64,000 nucleotides of DNA, from contig OX352772.1 of the NCBI GenBank assembly GCA_947095535.1, positions 46,953,445 through 47,017,444 of the forward strand. Direction: 5' to 3'. The notes under the pieces are model-generated. The model made no database searches. It saw only the letters and a list, made by a program, of their open reading frames with translations, and was not told where the DNA came from. Of this stretch, positions 12,750 through 25,284 are shown piece by piece. The position numbers and the translations under genes are program-made. The stretch's first letter is position 1; each line of letters starts with the position of its first letter. Source of the DNA: Poecilobothrus nobilitatus. Taxonomy: Eukaryota > Arthropoda > Insecta > Diptera > Dolichopodidae.

Positions 12750-13400
12750 TAAGTTCAAGGTTCTTTTTAACACATTTCCAAAAATAATTTGAAAAAATTT
12801 GTCTATTAGTTTCACTCTGTCCGTCCGTTCGTCTGTGTATAAAACTTCTACACCGTTAAAAAGAGAGAAAAAAATTTTAACCAAGGGTAGGTCTCATAAA
12901 AAAATCAATGTTGTAGACTTTTTTATGTAGTTCCATCCATTACGGAGCTGCATCCCTTCCAACTTTGAAAAAGCTCTTTTAAATGCTTTATATCTTATGC
13001 TCTACTTAACATTTTTCAATCTGAAAATGCCATTCGCCAGGAATTTTTTATTACCTTTGTAAATTAATATCAAAATTATGTGAAACCCAAATTTTGCATA
13101 ATTTTTCCACCTTCATAACTCCGGTGCGCTTTTAGATAGGAACTTGAAATTTTGAGTTAAGAAATAACGTTTAAAATTCCTTAGAAAAAAAGTTTTGGTA
13201 TATTTTTAAGTGTTAACGGTTTTTCTTAGTTATAAATATTTCCAGACTTACAGCCCTTCAAAATTGAAATCTATTTTCTCATTTTTTCTTATATGAAATT
13301 TTAAAATTTTGGTGCTAGTCACAATTCTAAGCAATTTATATTATCTTTTCGAAATGTGCGCTTTTAAAAACCGTTTTACATTCTGCCTTGTTTCTTGTAC
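12750..13400 (+). repeat. Repeat family B copy B2 (HINE-like)
   Basis: This is a well preserved copy. A TTAACACATTTCC start leads to CTCTGTCCGTCCGTTCGTCT, a decayed GTCC/GTCY microsatellite near the 5' end. It then has TTCTACACCGTTAAAAAGAG, GGTAGGTCTCATAAAAAAAT and CCATTACGGAGCTGCA, and ends near GCTTTTAAAAACCGTTTTAC. The GTCY tract placed close to one end is the feature shared with the DINE-1-like families A and C. It is non-coding. Confidence 0.75.
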
Positions 13401-14639
13401 ATATCGTACCCTATAAATATGAGAAAATTTATATATATATATATATATACGTAATGTGATATTTTATTGTATATTAACCAGAATATAAGTTATAATAAAC
13501 GCCTTTAATATAAAAGTTATCATCGAAATATGATATGTACACAGATAAAAAAACAAAATTACAGTTGTGGTCAATAAAATGCATATAAAACGTTGGAGTT
13601 CTAGAAAATATTACGAAACCATTATATTGCGAAAAACTATTTCTATATTCGCAACAATATTAAATTTGACTTCAATTTTGTGTTATTTTTAAAAAAAAAA
13701 AAGGGCTTTTCAATTTCAATCAGCTGCTTTATAAACCGTTATAGTAGTATCTCGTAATTTAACGATGTATAAAGAAAATATGTCATTTACGTTTTTTAAA
13801 TTACCCGTTGCAGAATTTGTCTCAGTTTTTTTCTTAAAAACTATTAAGGATCTAATAATAAGGATACACTTAACGCATTAATGAAAAGTGAACACATTAG
13901 AAAAATGTAATGAAACATAAACTATCATGTTTTTCGGATTTAAAAGAATATTCCGCAGTTAAATTTTCAGTTCCGGAATTCGGAATTATGTATAGTTAAA
14001 TGATATTGTCGAATTTACAACATAGTAACACAATTTTCTGCTTTTATTAAATAGATACAAAATTTAAAATAAAAAAATTTTAATTTTTTAAATAAGTGTC
14101 AAAGATCGTTAATTTACCATTTTTAGTAACCATCACTGTATTTATAAGTAAATACATATTATATAAATATATGAAAAATATCTAACATGTTTTAAATGGC
14201 AAAAAAAAAAACATAAAAATTGCGGGTTATTAGAAATACTAGATGTAGTAGTAGATTCTATCGAAAGATACTAAGTATATATCAATAGACAATAAAATTT
14301 ATGTAGTAAAAAAATGATTTACAACAATGTCAGTATATGTTAGAATAATTTATTGGGTTTTGTTAAGTGAATTAAATTATAAATATCTACAAAGTTTTAA
14401 AAAATAACATTGTTAGGAGAATAAAACAATTTTTTTTTTTTTTGAAAACTCATTATCCGACATAATTCACATTATACCGACATTAAATTCTATATATATG
14501 GGTTAAAAAAAAAAACAAAAAAATCAAATTTAAAGAAATTAATTTATTAAATTAGGTAAATAAATTCCTATTCTAGGACACCTACTAGTGTAACCTTAAA
14601 GCACACACACACACACTGTACGTATAAAGTTTAATTCGT
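13401..14639. other. AT-rich sequence; TA microsatellite at 13429-13449
   Basis: No gene. A pure (TA)n run lies at about 13429-13449 and a short CA run near 14603-14616. Confidence 0.6.
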
Positions 14640-17157
14640 ATATTAAACGAGGAAGAGTGCAGTAGAGTAGACTGTGTCAACTCTGGGATACCCGTATGAA
14701 CGTAATATATCCTATTATAAAACTTGATCATCTTTTAAAAACATTCAGATGTTTTAGTACCGAACTACAGAGATATATTTATGTAAATTGTGGAGTTGTA
14801 TGGCAGCTACCCGAATCTATTGCGCCTAGCTTCATTAAGTTCCAAGAAATGCAAGAAGCCTAAACCGGCGGCATTAGATCAATCAAATTTTACAAAAGTT
14901 TTTGGCATGCAACTCGACACTTTTTCACTAAATTTCAGATAGCTAGATTCAATAGACACTGAGTTATTTTCATTTAAAAAGAGAAGTTGTATGGCAACTA
15001 CCCGAACCTGTCATATCATCACAACCAAATTTTACAGAAGTTATTGCCATAAAAGTGGATTATCATTCGCAAAATTTCAGATACCTAGATTGAATAGACA
15101 CTGGGTTATTTCCATTTAAAGAAAGAAGTTGTATGGCAGCTACTCGAACCCGGCGGCCGAAAATGCTGGAGTTAAATAGCAAAACTAACAATTTTGCAAA
15201 ACTGACGTAAAAAAAATATCAGCCTCTTAGCTCCTTTATTTTTTGAGTTATCGTGCGGACGGACACTGAGTTATTTTCATTTAAAAAGAGAAGTTGTACG
15301 GCAGCTACCCGAACCCGTCGCACCACCGCAACCAAATTTTGCAGAAGCTGTTGGCATAAAACTTGATCATCATTCGCAAAATTTCAGATACCTAGATTGG
15401 ATAGACACTGGGTTATTTCGATTTAAAGAAAGAAGTTGTATGGCAGCTACTAGAACCCGGCGGCCGAAAATGCTGGAGTTAAATAGCAAAACTAACAATT
15501 TTGCAAAAGTTACGTATACAAAATGTCAGCCTTCTAGCTCCTTTATTTTTTGAGTTATCGTGCGGACGGACACTGAGTTATTTTCATTTAAAAAGAGAAG
15601 TTGTATGGCAGCTACCCGAACCCGTCGCACCACCACAACCAAATTTAACAGAAGTTGTTGCCATAAAACTTGATCATCATTCGCAAAATTGCAGATACCT
15701 AGATTGAACAGACACTGGGTTATTTCCATTTAAAGAAAGACGTTGTATGGCAGCTACTCGAACCCGGGGGCCGAAAATGCTGGAGTTAAATAGCAAAACT
15801 AACAATTTTACAAAAGTAACGTAAAAAAATTTTCAGCCTCCTAGCTCCTCTATTTTTTGAGTTATAGTGCGGACGGACACTGAGTTCTTTTCATTTAAAA
15901 AGAGGTTTTGTATGGCAGCTACCCGAACCCGTCACACCACCACAACCAAATTTTGCAGAAGTTGTTGCCATAAAACTTGATCATCATTCGCAAAATTTCA
16001 GATACCTAGATTGAACAGACACTGGGTTATTTCTATTTAAAGAAAGACGTTGTATGGCAGCCACCCGAACCCGGGGACAGAAAATGCTGGAGTTAAATAG
16101 CAAAACTAACAATTTTACAAAAGTAACGTAAAAAAATTTGCAGCCTCCTAGCTCCTTCATTTTTTGAGTTATCGTGCGGACGGACATTGAGTTCTTTTCA
16201 TTTAAAAAGAGATTTTGTATGGCAGCTACCCGAACCCGTCGGACCAGCACAACCAAATTTTGCAGAAGTTGTTGCCATAAAACTTGATAACCATTTGCAA
16301 GATTTCAGACGCCTAGCTTTATTAACTTCCAAGAGGTGCAAGAAGCCTGAACCGGCTGCTCTAGGCCAACCAAATTTTACAAAAGTTGTTGGCATATAAC
16401 TCGACACCTCTTTACTAAATTTCAGATTCCTAGCTTCAATAAACACTGAGTTATTCTCATTTAACCGGATAAGTTGTATGGCAGCTACCCGAACCCGTCG
16501 CACCACCCCAACCAAATTTTGCAAAAGTTGTTGCCATAAAACTTGATAACCATTTGCAAGATTTCAGACGCCTAGCTTTATTAACTTCCAAAAGGTGCAA
16601 GAAGCCTGAACCGGCTGCTCTAGACCAACCAAATTTTACAAAAGTTGTTGGCATGTAACTCGACACCTCTTTACTAAATTTCAGATTCCTAGCTTAAATA
16701 AACACTGAGTTATTCTCATTTAAACGGAGGAGTTGTATGGCAGCTACCCGAACCCGCCGCACCAACACAACCAAATTTTACAGAAGTTGTTGCCATAAAA
16801 CTTGATCATCATTTGCAAAATTTCAGAACCCTAGCTTGAATAGATACTGAGTTATTTCTATATAAAGAAAGAAGTTGTATGGCAGCTACTCGAACCCGCC
16901 GACCGAAAATGTTGGATTTAAATAGCAAAACTAACAATTTTGCAAAAGTGACGCAAAAAAAATTTCAGCCTCCTAGCTCCTTTATTTTTTGAGTTATCGT
17001 GCGGACGGACGGACGGACGTACATGGCTTAATCGACTCAGAAATTGATTCTGAGCCGATCCATACCTTTGACACTATATCTAGCTCGGCTCCTTTAAGGT
17101 GTCACAAACGTAATGGCAAATTTATTATACCCTTGAACATAGTTCATACGGGTATAA
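14640..17157 (-). mobile_element. HINE-A1, DINE-1-like element with internal tandem expansion
   Basis: The inverted subterminal repeat ATACCCGTATGAAC lies at 14688-14701 and, inverted, at 17144-17157. Outside the left copy is a hairpin-forming GACTGTGTCAACTC segment, and near the right end is a GGAC microsatellite (about 16997-17018) followed by ATGGCTTAATCGACTCAG. This arrangement (subterminal repeat, GTCC tract near the 5' end, hairpin at the 3' end) is that of Drosophila DINE-1/HINE elements; on that model it reads on the minus strand. The interior has been multiplied (separate entry). It encodes nothing; the overlapping open frames at 15501-16666 come from the repeated unit. Simple unexpanded relatives are at 55700-56275 and 59930-60450. 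Confidence 0.75.
14795..16990 (-). repeat. Higher-order tandem array, 142+165 bp (307-bp) units
   Basis: The motif GTTGTATGGCAGCTAC (with variants) recurs at 14795, 14986, 15128, 15293, 15435, 15600, 15742, 15908, 16049, 16214, 16473, 16732 and 16874. Spacings alternate between about 142 and 165 bp, giving a 307-bp higher-order unit. The GAGTTATCGTGCGGACGGAC landmark falls at 15245, 15552, 15859 and 16166, exactly 307 bp apart. Two variant units of about 259 bp (16214-16732) use a different second half (AAGAGGTGCAAGAAGCCTGA). Successive units are nearly identical, so homogenisation looks recent. Confidence 0.9.
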
Positions 17158-17344
17158 AAAAATAAATTTATTTTAATTAAAATATGTTTTTGTTAAAAAA
17201 CAACTTTTTTATTTTTTAAGGGTTTTTTAAGGTAATTTAAATAAGTTTTCAAGCAAGAACTTATTTTATTTTAATAAGCAAGTATATATAAGTAAATTTA
17301 TCACCTTAAGGATGTTATGGTCCAACCAGAACAGTGACAAATTT

Positions 17345-17560
17345 AATTAATTTTTTTTTACAAGTGTCGGTGGAAAACTTCAAAAATTCAACCACAGGAA
17401 TTGCAGACCATCTCCTTTTAAACCAAACTTTAGGTTGAGATCTTTATTACAAATAAGCAGTTTGGGTTTATGGGATGTAGGGAGAATTCCTGGGAAAAGG
17501 AATTTAGAATAATTTAGAATTATGTAGGATGGGTCAAAAAATTTGAAGAGATATTTTGAC
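17345..17560 (+). repeat. Dispersed repeat family D, copy 2
   Basis: It has GTCGGTGGAAAACTTCAAAA, then CTTTTAAACCAAACTTTAGG, and ends AATTATGTAGGATGGGTC followed by AAATTTGAAGAG. The last part matches the 54885-55110 copy on the opposite strand very closely. Confidence 0.6.
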
Positions 17561-17971
17561 AAAAGTTTTTAATGATTTTTTTTAACTTTACTGAATTTTT
17601 TTAACATTAATGAAATTGAAAATATATGTGTTTAACTTTGGGAACAAAAGCGATGAGATAAACGCGACGTGCGAATTATATATTATATGTTTACATGAAA
17701 AAAAGCAACGTTTAATTTGTTTTGATGTGGTCTTAAGACTGATTTTATTAATACATTTATTGTACTTGTACCTTATACTAAAAATTAAAAATTAATGTAA
17801 TGCTAAAATTATCAATTTGTTTATATTTTTTTTTTTTTTTTATTTAACGTTAGTATATAATTTGACCTTTACTAACCAAAATTAACATTAATTAATTTAC
17901 CCTTTGTGCAAAAGCTGAATGGAAATGCAATTTACCTTTTAACTTCATTAACAAATGTTATTTGTTTTTAG

Positions 17972-18130
17972 TTAATGAACTTCAAAATTATGTATCTTGC
18001 TTATGTCAAAACAATTTCCATAAACTGTATTACGCCATCTTAAAAGTTCTACAGTGTAAGTATAGGGATCTGTGGCACTCCTTGTTTCGCTTAGAAAAGC
18101 TTTGAGATTTTCATAAGCTAAAACTATCAT
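17972..18130 (-). CDS. Unexplained 52-codon open frame, possible protein-coding relic
   Basis: On the minus strand an ATG at 18130 opens 52 codons to a TAA at 17972. The protein has a balanced composition unlike AT-driven chance frames: it contains LKAFLSETRSATDPYTYTVE followed by LLRWRNTVYGNCFDISK. I do not recognise the family. The surroundings contain no obvious transposon end, and the flanks have only weak splice-like sites. It may be a fragment of a decayed transposable-element protein or, less likely, a host exon. Confidence 0.3.
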   Translation of the reverse strand: MIVLAYENLKAFLSETRSATDPYTYTVELLRWRNTVYGNCFDISKIHNFEVH

Positions 18131-19070
18131 ATATTAAATCATAATTTGCCAAAACAGATTTATATATATTACTTATGAGTTATGACTTTTATGTCTCTGG
18201 TTTGGTAGTGATGACGAATATTTTCACTTTAATATATTTTTAACTTTAAAACAAATTACATAAGTAATTTCAGAAAAGTCAATAAACAATTTCTTTAATT
18301 TTAAGAAAAACCTATTTAAATAAGAAAAATTCTTTTAATCAAGTAAAAATACTATATACGTTTAAGCATAATTTTTTAAGCTTTAGATGTCAGGTGTCAA
18401 GTTAAGATGACCGCTCATATCGAAACTCTTTTAATCGAAGGGTAATACAAACATTTTTTGGGATTACTTATATATATTTTCAAGGGTCTTAGACATCACA
18501 CATATCTAAGGGGTAATGGAATCCAAACTTCGCAATTTCCAAACACAATTAAAGTACAAAATACAAAAAAAAAATAAAAAATAAAAATATAAGATTGAAA
18601 CCAACACATTAAATCTACATCCTTAATTCACAATAAATTGTCATAAACATTTACCCTAATAATTTTATTGTATTTAATTGAAAAATAATTTCACTATATT
18701 ATAAATTCTATTTTATATATATATATATATTTTTTTTTGCGTTCATTATTTAGGATAGATTTAACTTAACATTTGATAAATTGTTTTTCAACCATATAAA
18801 TGATGATTCATTTTCTTTTTATGAATAATTCCATCATCATGAATACAACACAACAAACGTACCACCTCTTCTATTAATTACAAATTATTACTTGGAAGAT
18901 CTTAAATAAATAAAACTTTATAAGTTTAATTGTTTGAATTTAATTACCCATAATATTATTAAATAAAAAACAGCCAGCTTTTAATAATAAAAGATTCTTT
19001 TAAAGGATTAATAATTATATTATATACATATGCACAGATAGATATTCTAAACACATCACAATATGATATA
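18131..19070. other. AT-rich sequence without recognisable gene
   Basis: No gene was recognised. A short TA run lies near 18714-18730. Confidence 0.5.
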
Positions 19071-19072
19071 TA

Positions 19073-20365
19073 GGGTGTTCAAAATTGAGGTATCATTTTG
19101 ATTTTGCCGACATTTTTTTTCTACCTGGAATTTTTATACGAGGTTTCTTTAGGTATATTCTAAATACATTCCGGTTAGTTAATATAGAACGTTACACGAA
19201 GGAACAACGTGCTTTTGTTATTACAACATTTTTTGAAAATGGTAAAAGTTTTCAAAATGTAATTAGGAAATTTCGAACAAAATTTGGTAGAGAAAATGCA
19301 CAAATCGTGCCATCAAGCTGATGGTTGATAAATTTCTAGAAACTGGATCTGTTCTTGATAACAGAGGCAACATTTATCAACGTAGTGGCCGTTCAACCGA
19401 GAATGTAGCAGCTGTGAGCAGAAGGTTTGAAGAAGATCCAAAAACTTCCATTCGTCATCGTTCGCAGCAATTAAACATCAAACCATCCACATTATTCAAC
19501 ATTTTGCATCGTGATCTCCATTTAAAGGCTTATAAGATCCAGATGACGCAAGAATTAAAACCAACTGACCATGCATTACGTCGGCAATTCGTTTCTTGGG
19601 CAATCGAAAAACAAGAAGAAAATGAGAATTTTTTTAACAAAATAATCTTCACCGACGAAACTCATTTCCAGCTCAATGGCTACGTCAATAAACAGAATTG
19701 CCGCATTTGGGATGAAGAAAATCCCAGAGTTATCTTAGAGCAACCAGTACATCCACAAAAAGTTACGGTTTGGTGTGGTTTGTGGTCAGGAGGAATCATC
19801 GGACCATATTTTTTTGAAAACGCAAATGGAAATGCGATTACGGTCAATGGAAATCGCTACAGGGAGATGATCCGAAGCTTTTTGTGGCGGGAAATTGATG
19901 ATTTGGACGTAGAGAATATGTGGTTTCAACAGGACGGTGCCACTTGCCACACAGCAAGAGAAATAATGGATCTTTTGAAGGAAAGTTCGAAGATCGCATT
20001 ATTTCTCGTAGAGGAGGAGTGATGTGGCCACCAAGATCGTGCGATTTGACACCGTTGGATTTTTTTTGTGGGGTTTTGTGAAATCGAAAGTGTACAGCAA
20101 TAATCCCACAACAATTCAAGGGCTTAAAAACAACATTATCGAGCAGATTTCAACCATTGAGAACAGTTTATTGAACAACGTGATTCAAAATTTTGGTAAA
20201 AGATTGGAAGCCTGCCGAAGTAGTAGAGGGAGCCACTTGGCCGACATAATTTTTCATTATTAACCGGAACCTATTTGTAATAAATTAAAATAAAAATATA
20301 TTTAATATTTCAAAAAAAAAGTCTTTTTTTTTTAAATTAAAATGATACCTCAATTTTGAACACCC
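19073..20365 (+). mobile_element. Mariner element, rosa-like (DD41D), nearly complete
   Basis: The element is 1293 bp with perfect 27-bp terminal inverted repeats, GGGTGTTCAAAATTGAGG onward at 19073-19099 and its inverse at 20339-20365. It is flanked by TA on both sides (19071-19072 and 20366-20367), the Tc1/mariner target duplication. It contains one transposase gene in plus orientation (separate entry). Length and layout fit a full-size mariner. The perfect ends suggest a fairly young insertion even though the gene is broken. Confidence 0.95.
19160..20263 (+). pseudogene. Mariner transposase pseudogene, DD41D type, three frame breaks
   Basis: A mariner transposase cuts and pastes its element using three aspartates. 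The N-terminal helix-turn-helix is visible (ERYTKEQRAFVITTFF, then KFRTKFGRENA), with ATA where the start Met may have been. The frame breaks at about 19319-19321. The second stretch holds KFLETGSVLD, the first catalytic Asp in FTDETHF (codon 19654-19656) and the second in FQQDGATCHTA (19933-19935). A one-base shift near 19984 moves to the frame reading WPPRSCDLTPLDFF, with the third Asp at 20058-20060. A T run at 20060-20067 then shifts to LWGFVKSKVY. Counting across the shift gives 41 residues between Asp 2 and Asp 3, the rosa spacing. The C terminus ends at TAA 20261-20263. Confidence 0.92.
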
Positions 20366-20367
20366 TA

Positions 20368-21259
20368 ACATTATAACTGTCAACTATATATTTGAAATTA
20401 TGTCAAAGTTTATGTCTTAATTTGATTAAAGAAAAAAAAAAAACAAATAATTCGTAATAACTTACATATACTTAAGCATCATTTAATGAATTAATTTTTA
20501 ACTTTTTATTATCAAATTCAAAAGCGAAAAACAAAAAAAAAACATTTATAACATATTACTTAAAGTAATAATTAAGAAAAAAAAAATATAATTTAATTAA
20601 TTTCCTTTCCCGTATTTATATAGAAAATAAATTAAAATTCAAAGATTAACTTGTACATATGTATATACGACCTACACAAATTATATTGAAAAAATTCTTT
20701 TAAATTAAATTAAATTAAATTAAATAGAATTTCTATTAAATTATGGTTTATTAAATTAAATAGAATTTACTTATTTTAAAAATTCGCCTACACTAAAATA
20801 ACAAAATATAATGGAAAAGACAAACAAAAACTAATGATAAAAAAAAATAAATAAAATAATTAAAATTTAATCTTTTCTACTTAAAATAAAAATATTTTTT
20901 ATAAAATACAATTGAACAAATTCAAGAATTAATTCTTAAGAGTTGTTTATGTTTTATTTCTTTTTTTTTTTTATTTTAAATGTCATGCTCATTTTCTCAT
21001 CACAATCATCATATGGCGCTATAGTTCCCCGTTATAAGTTTAATAATGTTGCCAATAATGTTTAAAAATTTTTAAATTAGATAACTTGTTTTGTAACTAT
21101 AAGAACTGATCTAATGTAATGGCCAATAATTATCCTATAACACTAAAATATAATTATTCTATGTTTGACACCCGTCTTTATTCAACTTAGTTTGCTCTTT
21201 ATATGAAACCATAATTCAAAGAATAGCAAATTTTTTGACGAAGTTTTATTTATTTTTCT
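20368..21259. other. AT-rich sequence with pentanucleotide repeat
   Basis: A TTAAA pentanucleotide run lies at about 20701-20726. No gene was recognised. Confidence 0.6.
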
Positions 21260-21500
21260 TTTTTCGCTAAGGAAGGTGGAAATCTTTGAAAGACATCTAG
21301 AACATCTCCTTGAACCTTTTTAGTGTTAGATTCTTACTGACTAAATCCACTTTCCCTTTTAGCTAATATATTGGGTTGAAACCCCTAACTACTAACATAG
21401 TATATTGGTTAGAGATGAGATAGGAATAAGATAGAAGAAGGGATAGGAAAAGTGGGAAAGTACTATAAGGGAACAACCAACCTGCTTATTATGACTATTT
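21260..21500 (+). repeat. Dispersed repeat family D, copy 3
   Basis: It contains AAGGAAGGTGGAAATCTTTG-AAAGACATCTAG and continues as ATCTCCTTGAACC, matching the inverted copy at 35720-35975 (GGTGGTGGAAATCTTCCAAA-GACACGAAG on the minus strand). Confidence 0.6.
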
Positions 21501-21667
21501 TGGTATAAGTCACCAAACCATCAACTGTTGATACAGTCGTATTTAAACAAGTATGTATGTTATCTACTACTCCAAGTTGATGCAGTAGTAGTGGACATCA
21601 TTCGGTAGTATTTACACTTTCCTGTGTTAGGTAATAATTGAAGACAGCTTTACTGTCACTATAGTAG

Positions 21668-21720
21668 TTATTATTATTACTATTAATATGAATTATTATT
21701 ATTATTATTATGATTATTGC
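21668..21720 (+). repeat. ATT trinucleotide microsatellite
   Basis: An imperfect (ATT)n tract, with a second short ATT patch at about 21821-21848. Confidence 0.8.
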
Positions 21721-22062
21721 TACTTGTTATATAGTTAAGATCATCAGACAGTTACACATACAGCAGTATATAGCTCCTTCCAATAATAGATAGCCAAAGT
21801 TAGTTCTATTGTGCCAGCTATTATTATTATTAATACTATAGTATTATTAAATGCGATAGTTGATAGTTGGTGTATGTAGTGGTGGTTAAAAAACAGAAAT
21901 AAAGTCCGAAGGTCCGAAGACCTATGTAGGCCTCGCATATAAAATGAAGGTTGAAAATGCAATTACTTTAAAATGATTTAATTAAATTCGATCAAATGTA
22001 ATTTATTTGGTCTATGTCATAAATTTCGTTTTTCGTCAATTTTTTAAGCCAAATCCGACGAC

Positions 22063-22168
22063 CGAAAGTAAGTTCCCCTATGTAAAATAACAGGATTAAA
22101 TACTTAATGTCATCACGAAAGTAAGGCCCCCTATGTAAAATAACAGGCTTAAATACTTAATGTCATCA
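22063..22168 (+). repeat. 53-bp tandem duplication
   Basis: Two copies start CGAAAGTAAG at 22063 and 22116 and differ only by a few substitutions (GTTCCCCT versus GGCCCCCT, GGATT versus GGCTT). Confidence 0.9.
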
Positions 22169-25100
22169 AAAACTTAGTTTCTTGTTAACTTTTAAACTAG
22201 GTCCAACATCTAGGTTTGTAAGCCATTTAGTGAGTCTTCACACTTTTTTTTTGTATTTTTTCATTCTTTCAAAATCTATCGAAACTATAGCTACTAAATT
22301 TCAGTTCCTTTCGATATTTCTTCATGTTACTTTTAAAATACAATGAAACAGAAAAATTTTTTTAAGAGAAAGTATTGTATAGGTTAGGCTTTCTACGATA
22401 GAATAGTAAAATAAAATAACAATCTAAAAATTTTTTCTATTATCTTTTGTTTATTCTATGTACACAAACTCTTTTATTTTTTTAATTTCATAAATTTTAT
22501 TTTTCTTTTCTAAATTTTGGAAACAAATCTATACTGCTATTTTCTATTTGGATTAATTCTATTTGAATTAGTATATTTTATATTTTTATATTATATCCTT
22601 CAATATTTAGCATTATATATACATATATGTAAAGGAGTATATTAATGTTCCTTTAAATTATTCGCCTGTCACATAAATTTTTTAAGTAAATTAAAAGATT
22701 TAAAAACCATTTTTATAATATTATGTAACAAATTTAAAAATCTTATTCGAAATATTATCAAATACAGTAAAACCCAAATTAAGTTTATAATTGTCGTTTG
22801 TTTAGAGGTTGTACATCATTAATTAGAAATAGTTAATTGTTAAAATAGAAAGTGGTTAATTTTTGCAACATGTGATTCTAATTTTTTTTTTTAATGTCGT
22901 TTTTAATTTGAACCTTCTCGCCCATCTCTTTAATTTCGATTGTTACCCTCCGATATTCTTAATCAAAAAGTATATTTTTTTTAATTAAAATTCCCAACTT
23001 ATTGTTTGCTTCAAAAGGGATTCAATGAGTTGGTTTCTCTTAGCATTCGTGACACAGGTTCAAGTCAAACCTTTCGTAATCTGATGAATATTGTGAAATA
23101 CTAAAAATATTCTACCGATCTTAAATTGTTCGGATTTTTCTACAATTCACCTGTACATGAATCTGAAAGGATATATTATCACAGTGAATTATTTCCTGAT
23201 CAAACAAGAAGTTCGGCCACTAATCGACGTGAATGAAGAGAGTTTAGATTAATTAAAGAAAGTCTAGCATCATAATAAGGAAGACGAATTTGATCAGTCC
23301 ATGGTAAATAACGTAAAGTGAACGTTGAAAAATTTGTTTAAGCCGATTCAATACGGGAAACATCTATATGACGTTACGGAAATGAAATCCAACTGGAGTA
23401 TTCAAAGACTTGTCTGACGTGGGTAATGGAAAGATGCTTCGTTATATAGAGGTCAGAAAACTACTTATGATTGTCGAAGTAGTCCTGTTAACTATTTGGA
23501 CTTTTGAAATTCAAATCAGAAGCACATTCAATCCTTTAAATGAGTTGACTCTTGAGAAAATACTTATACATGATGAAAAACTTATAACTTTCCACTTATT
23601 ATCATTTAATTCGAGGTTGTTATTTTGGTACAACGGACTGAATTAGTTCAAATCGTGTTGCAATAAATTACAATCACGAACAAGAGTGACTGAGACTTAA
23701 AATTAGTTTACATAATATATACTGTATATATATGACATATTCATATAAGTATACTTTTATAAGTATGTATAAGTATATATATTTTTTATAAAAACAGATA
23801 TTAAAATAATAATTAATAATTAATTTATTTCTGAATTTATAATTCCTATATGTTTCCTATATATCATCCTTTCCTATATGTAATTAATACGTTTCTATAC
23901 TTAATTAATTGTCAACAATTTATTAATATATGAAATTTATGTAATTTTAAATGATCAACCCATAATTTATTTTATTTATAATTATTTGCCATGTAACTTT
24001 TTATTTTTTTACTTTCTTTACTCCAAAAAAAAAAAAATTTTTTTTTTTGTAATCAATTATTTAAGTTTCCGTTTCTAGTTCTTATATAAAAAGAAACTTT
24101 TTAATAAATCCATCTATCAATCAATTCAAAATTCATAAAAGATTTCAATAGATAAAAATGCTTATATTTTCAAAATGTCTAAAATATGTCGAACCCTTAT
24201 TAATAACTTTTTCATATATACAATTTTCTTTTATATCTAATTAATTATTTATAAAAAGAAAAATCAAGCTAAAAGAATTATTCTAAACTTTCTTATTGTT
24301 TCACTTATTGAAACAATACCACAAACATACATTTAAATGTTTCCAGCGCATAAATTCTTAACGAACATATGTCGGTTTAATATTGCAAGTAATAAAATCG
24401 ATTTTTTTTTTTTTTTTCCCCATTAACAAACATATGATATTTATATATATATACATATATGTTTGAATATGTTTATATATTGTTTTTCCCTTTGCTTATA
24501 TATTTAATCCTTTAATCCTTCTTATTTTATTTTACTCACACATAATTTTCTTTTAAAGAAAAATTGCGGTTCAGTCAACAGTTCATTTCATATTTTTTTT
24601 ATACTGATTTTCTTCTATTTTCTTTTAAATTTTGAAAAATAGACTTTTTTTATGTTTTCAGTTAAGCCAAACTTTTGTTTTGACCAAAATAATGTTTTGA
24701 AACCCAGATTTATTTAGACCAATTTAAGATAAGTTTGAAGGCCAGTTTTAGATTCCATTATGTATTATTGTTGAAATTTGATTACCAGTGCGAAATTTTT
24801 AACAAGTGCGCTCAGCCCTCAATTCGCATTGGAAATTTGTTAAAACAAATAAAGACAATTTGTTAAATTTTTAACTTGAACATGAATTATTGAAGAGGCA
24901 AATTTAAATATCTTACCAATAGATAATTATTAATTCGGAACCATCTATTAATTTGGATTCCAAATTTAGTTTTGACTTCGTAGTCAATTATATAAACAGT
25001 AAACCTTCGTTGTACCAGCCCTAATATATTTTGACTTGAGCAATTCAATCATATATTCTTAAAATATTTCTATAATTTTAAATTTATCTTACAAAAAACT

Positions 25101-25284
25101 TTAAATTCATCTTAAATAACAGTTCCAATCATCGATGAAATTTTTAACCCATTAATGTTATGCCATTATAAGAAGAATCACTCCAAAAATTAATTAAAAG
25201 TAATTAGAAAACAAAGAATTTCTAGCTCGAATTAGAAAGAGAAAACCAGAAATACAAGCATACAAAGTGTAACCTAGTGCACAA
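22169..25284. other. AT-rich sequence; less biased stretch at 23030-23645
   Basis: Most is featureless. The stretch 23030-23645 is somewhat richer in G+C and has a 78-codon frame (23410-23646), but I recognise no domain; an old decayed transposon gene is possible and unproven. Confidence 0.45.

Noticed and set aside
15501..16666. Several overlapping frames on both strands
   Set aside because: They come from the 307-bp tandem unit and repeat with it; none has a known domain.
23410..23646. 78-codon plus-strand frame
   Set aside because: No domain recognised; the area may be an old transposon gene, but nothing supports a specific call.
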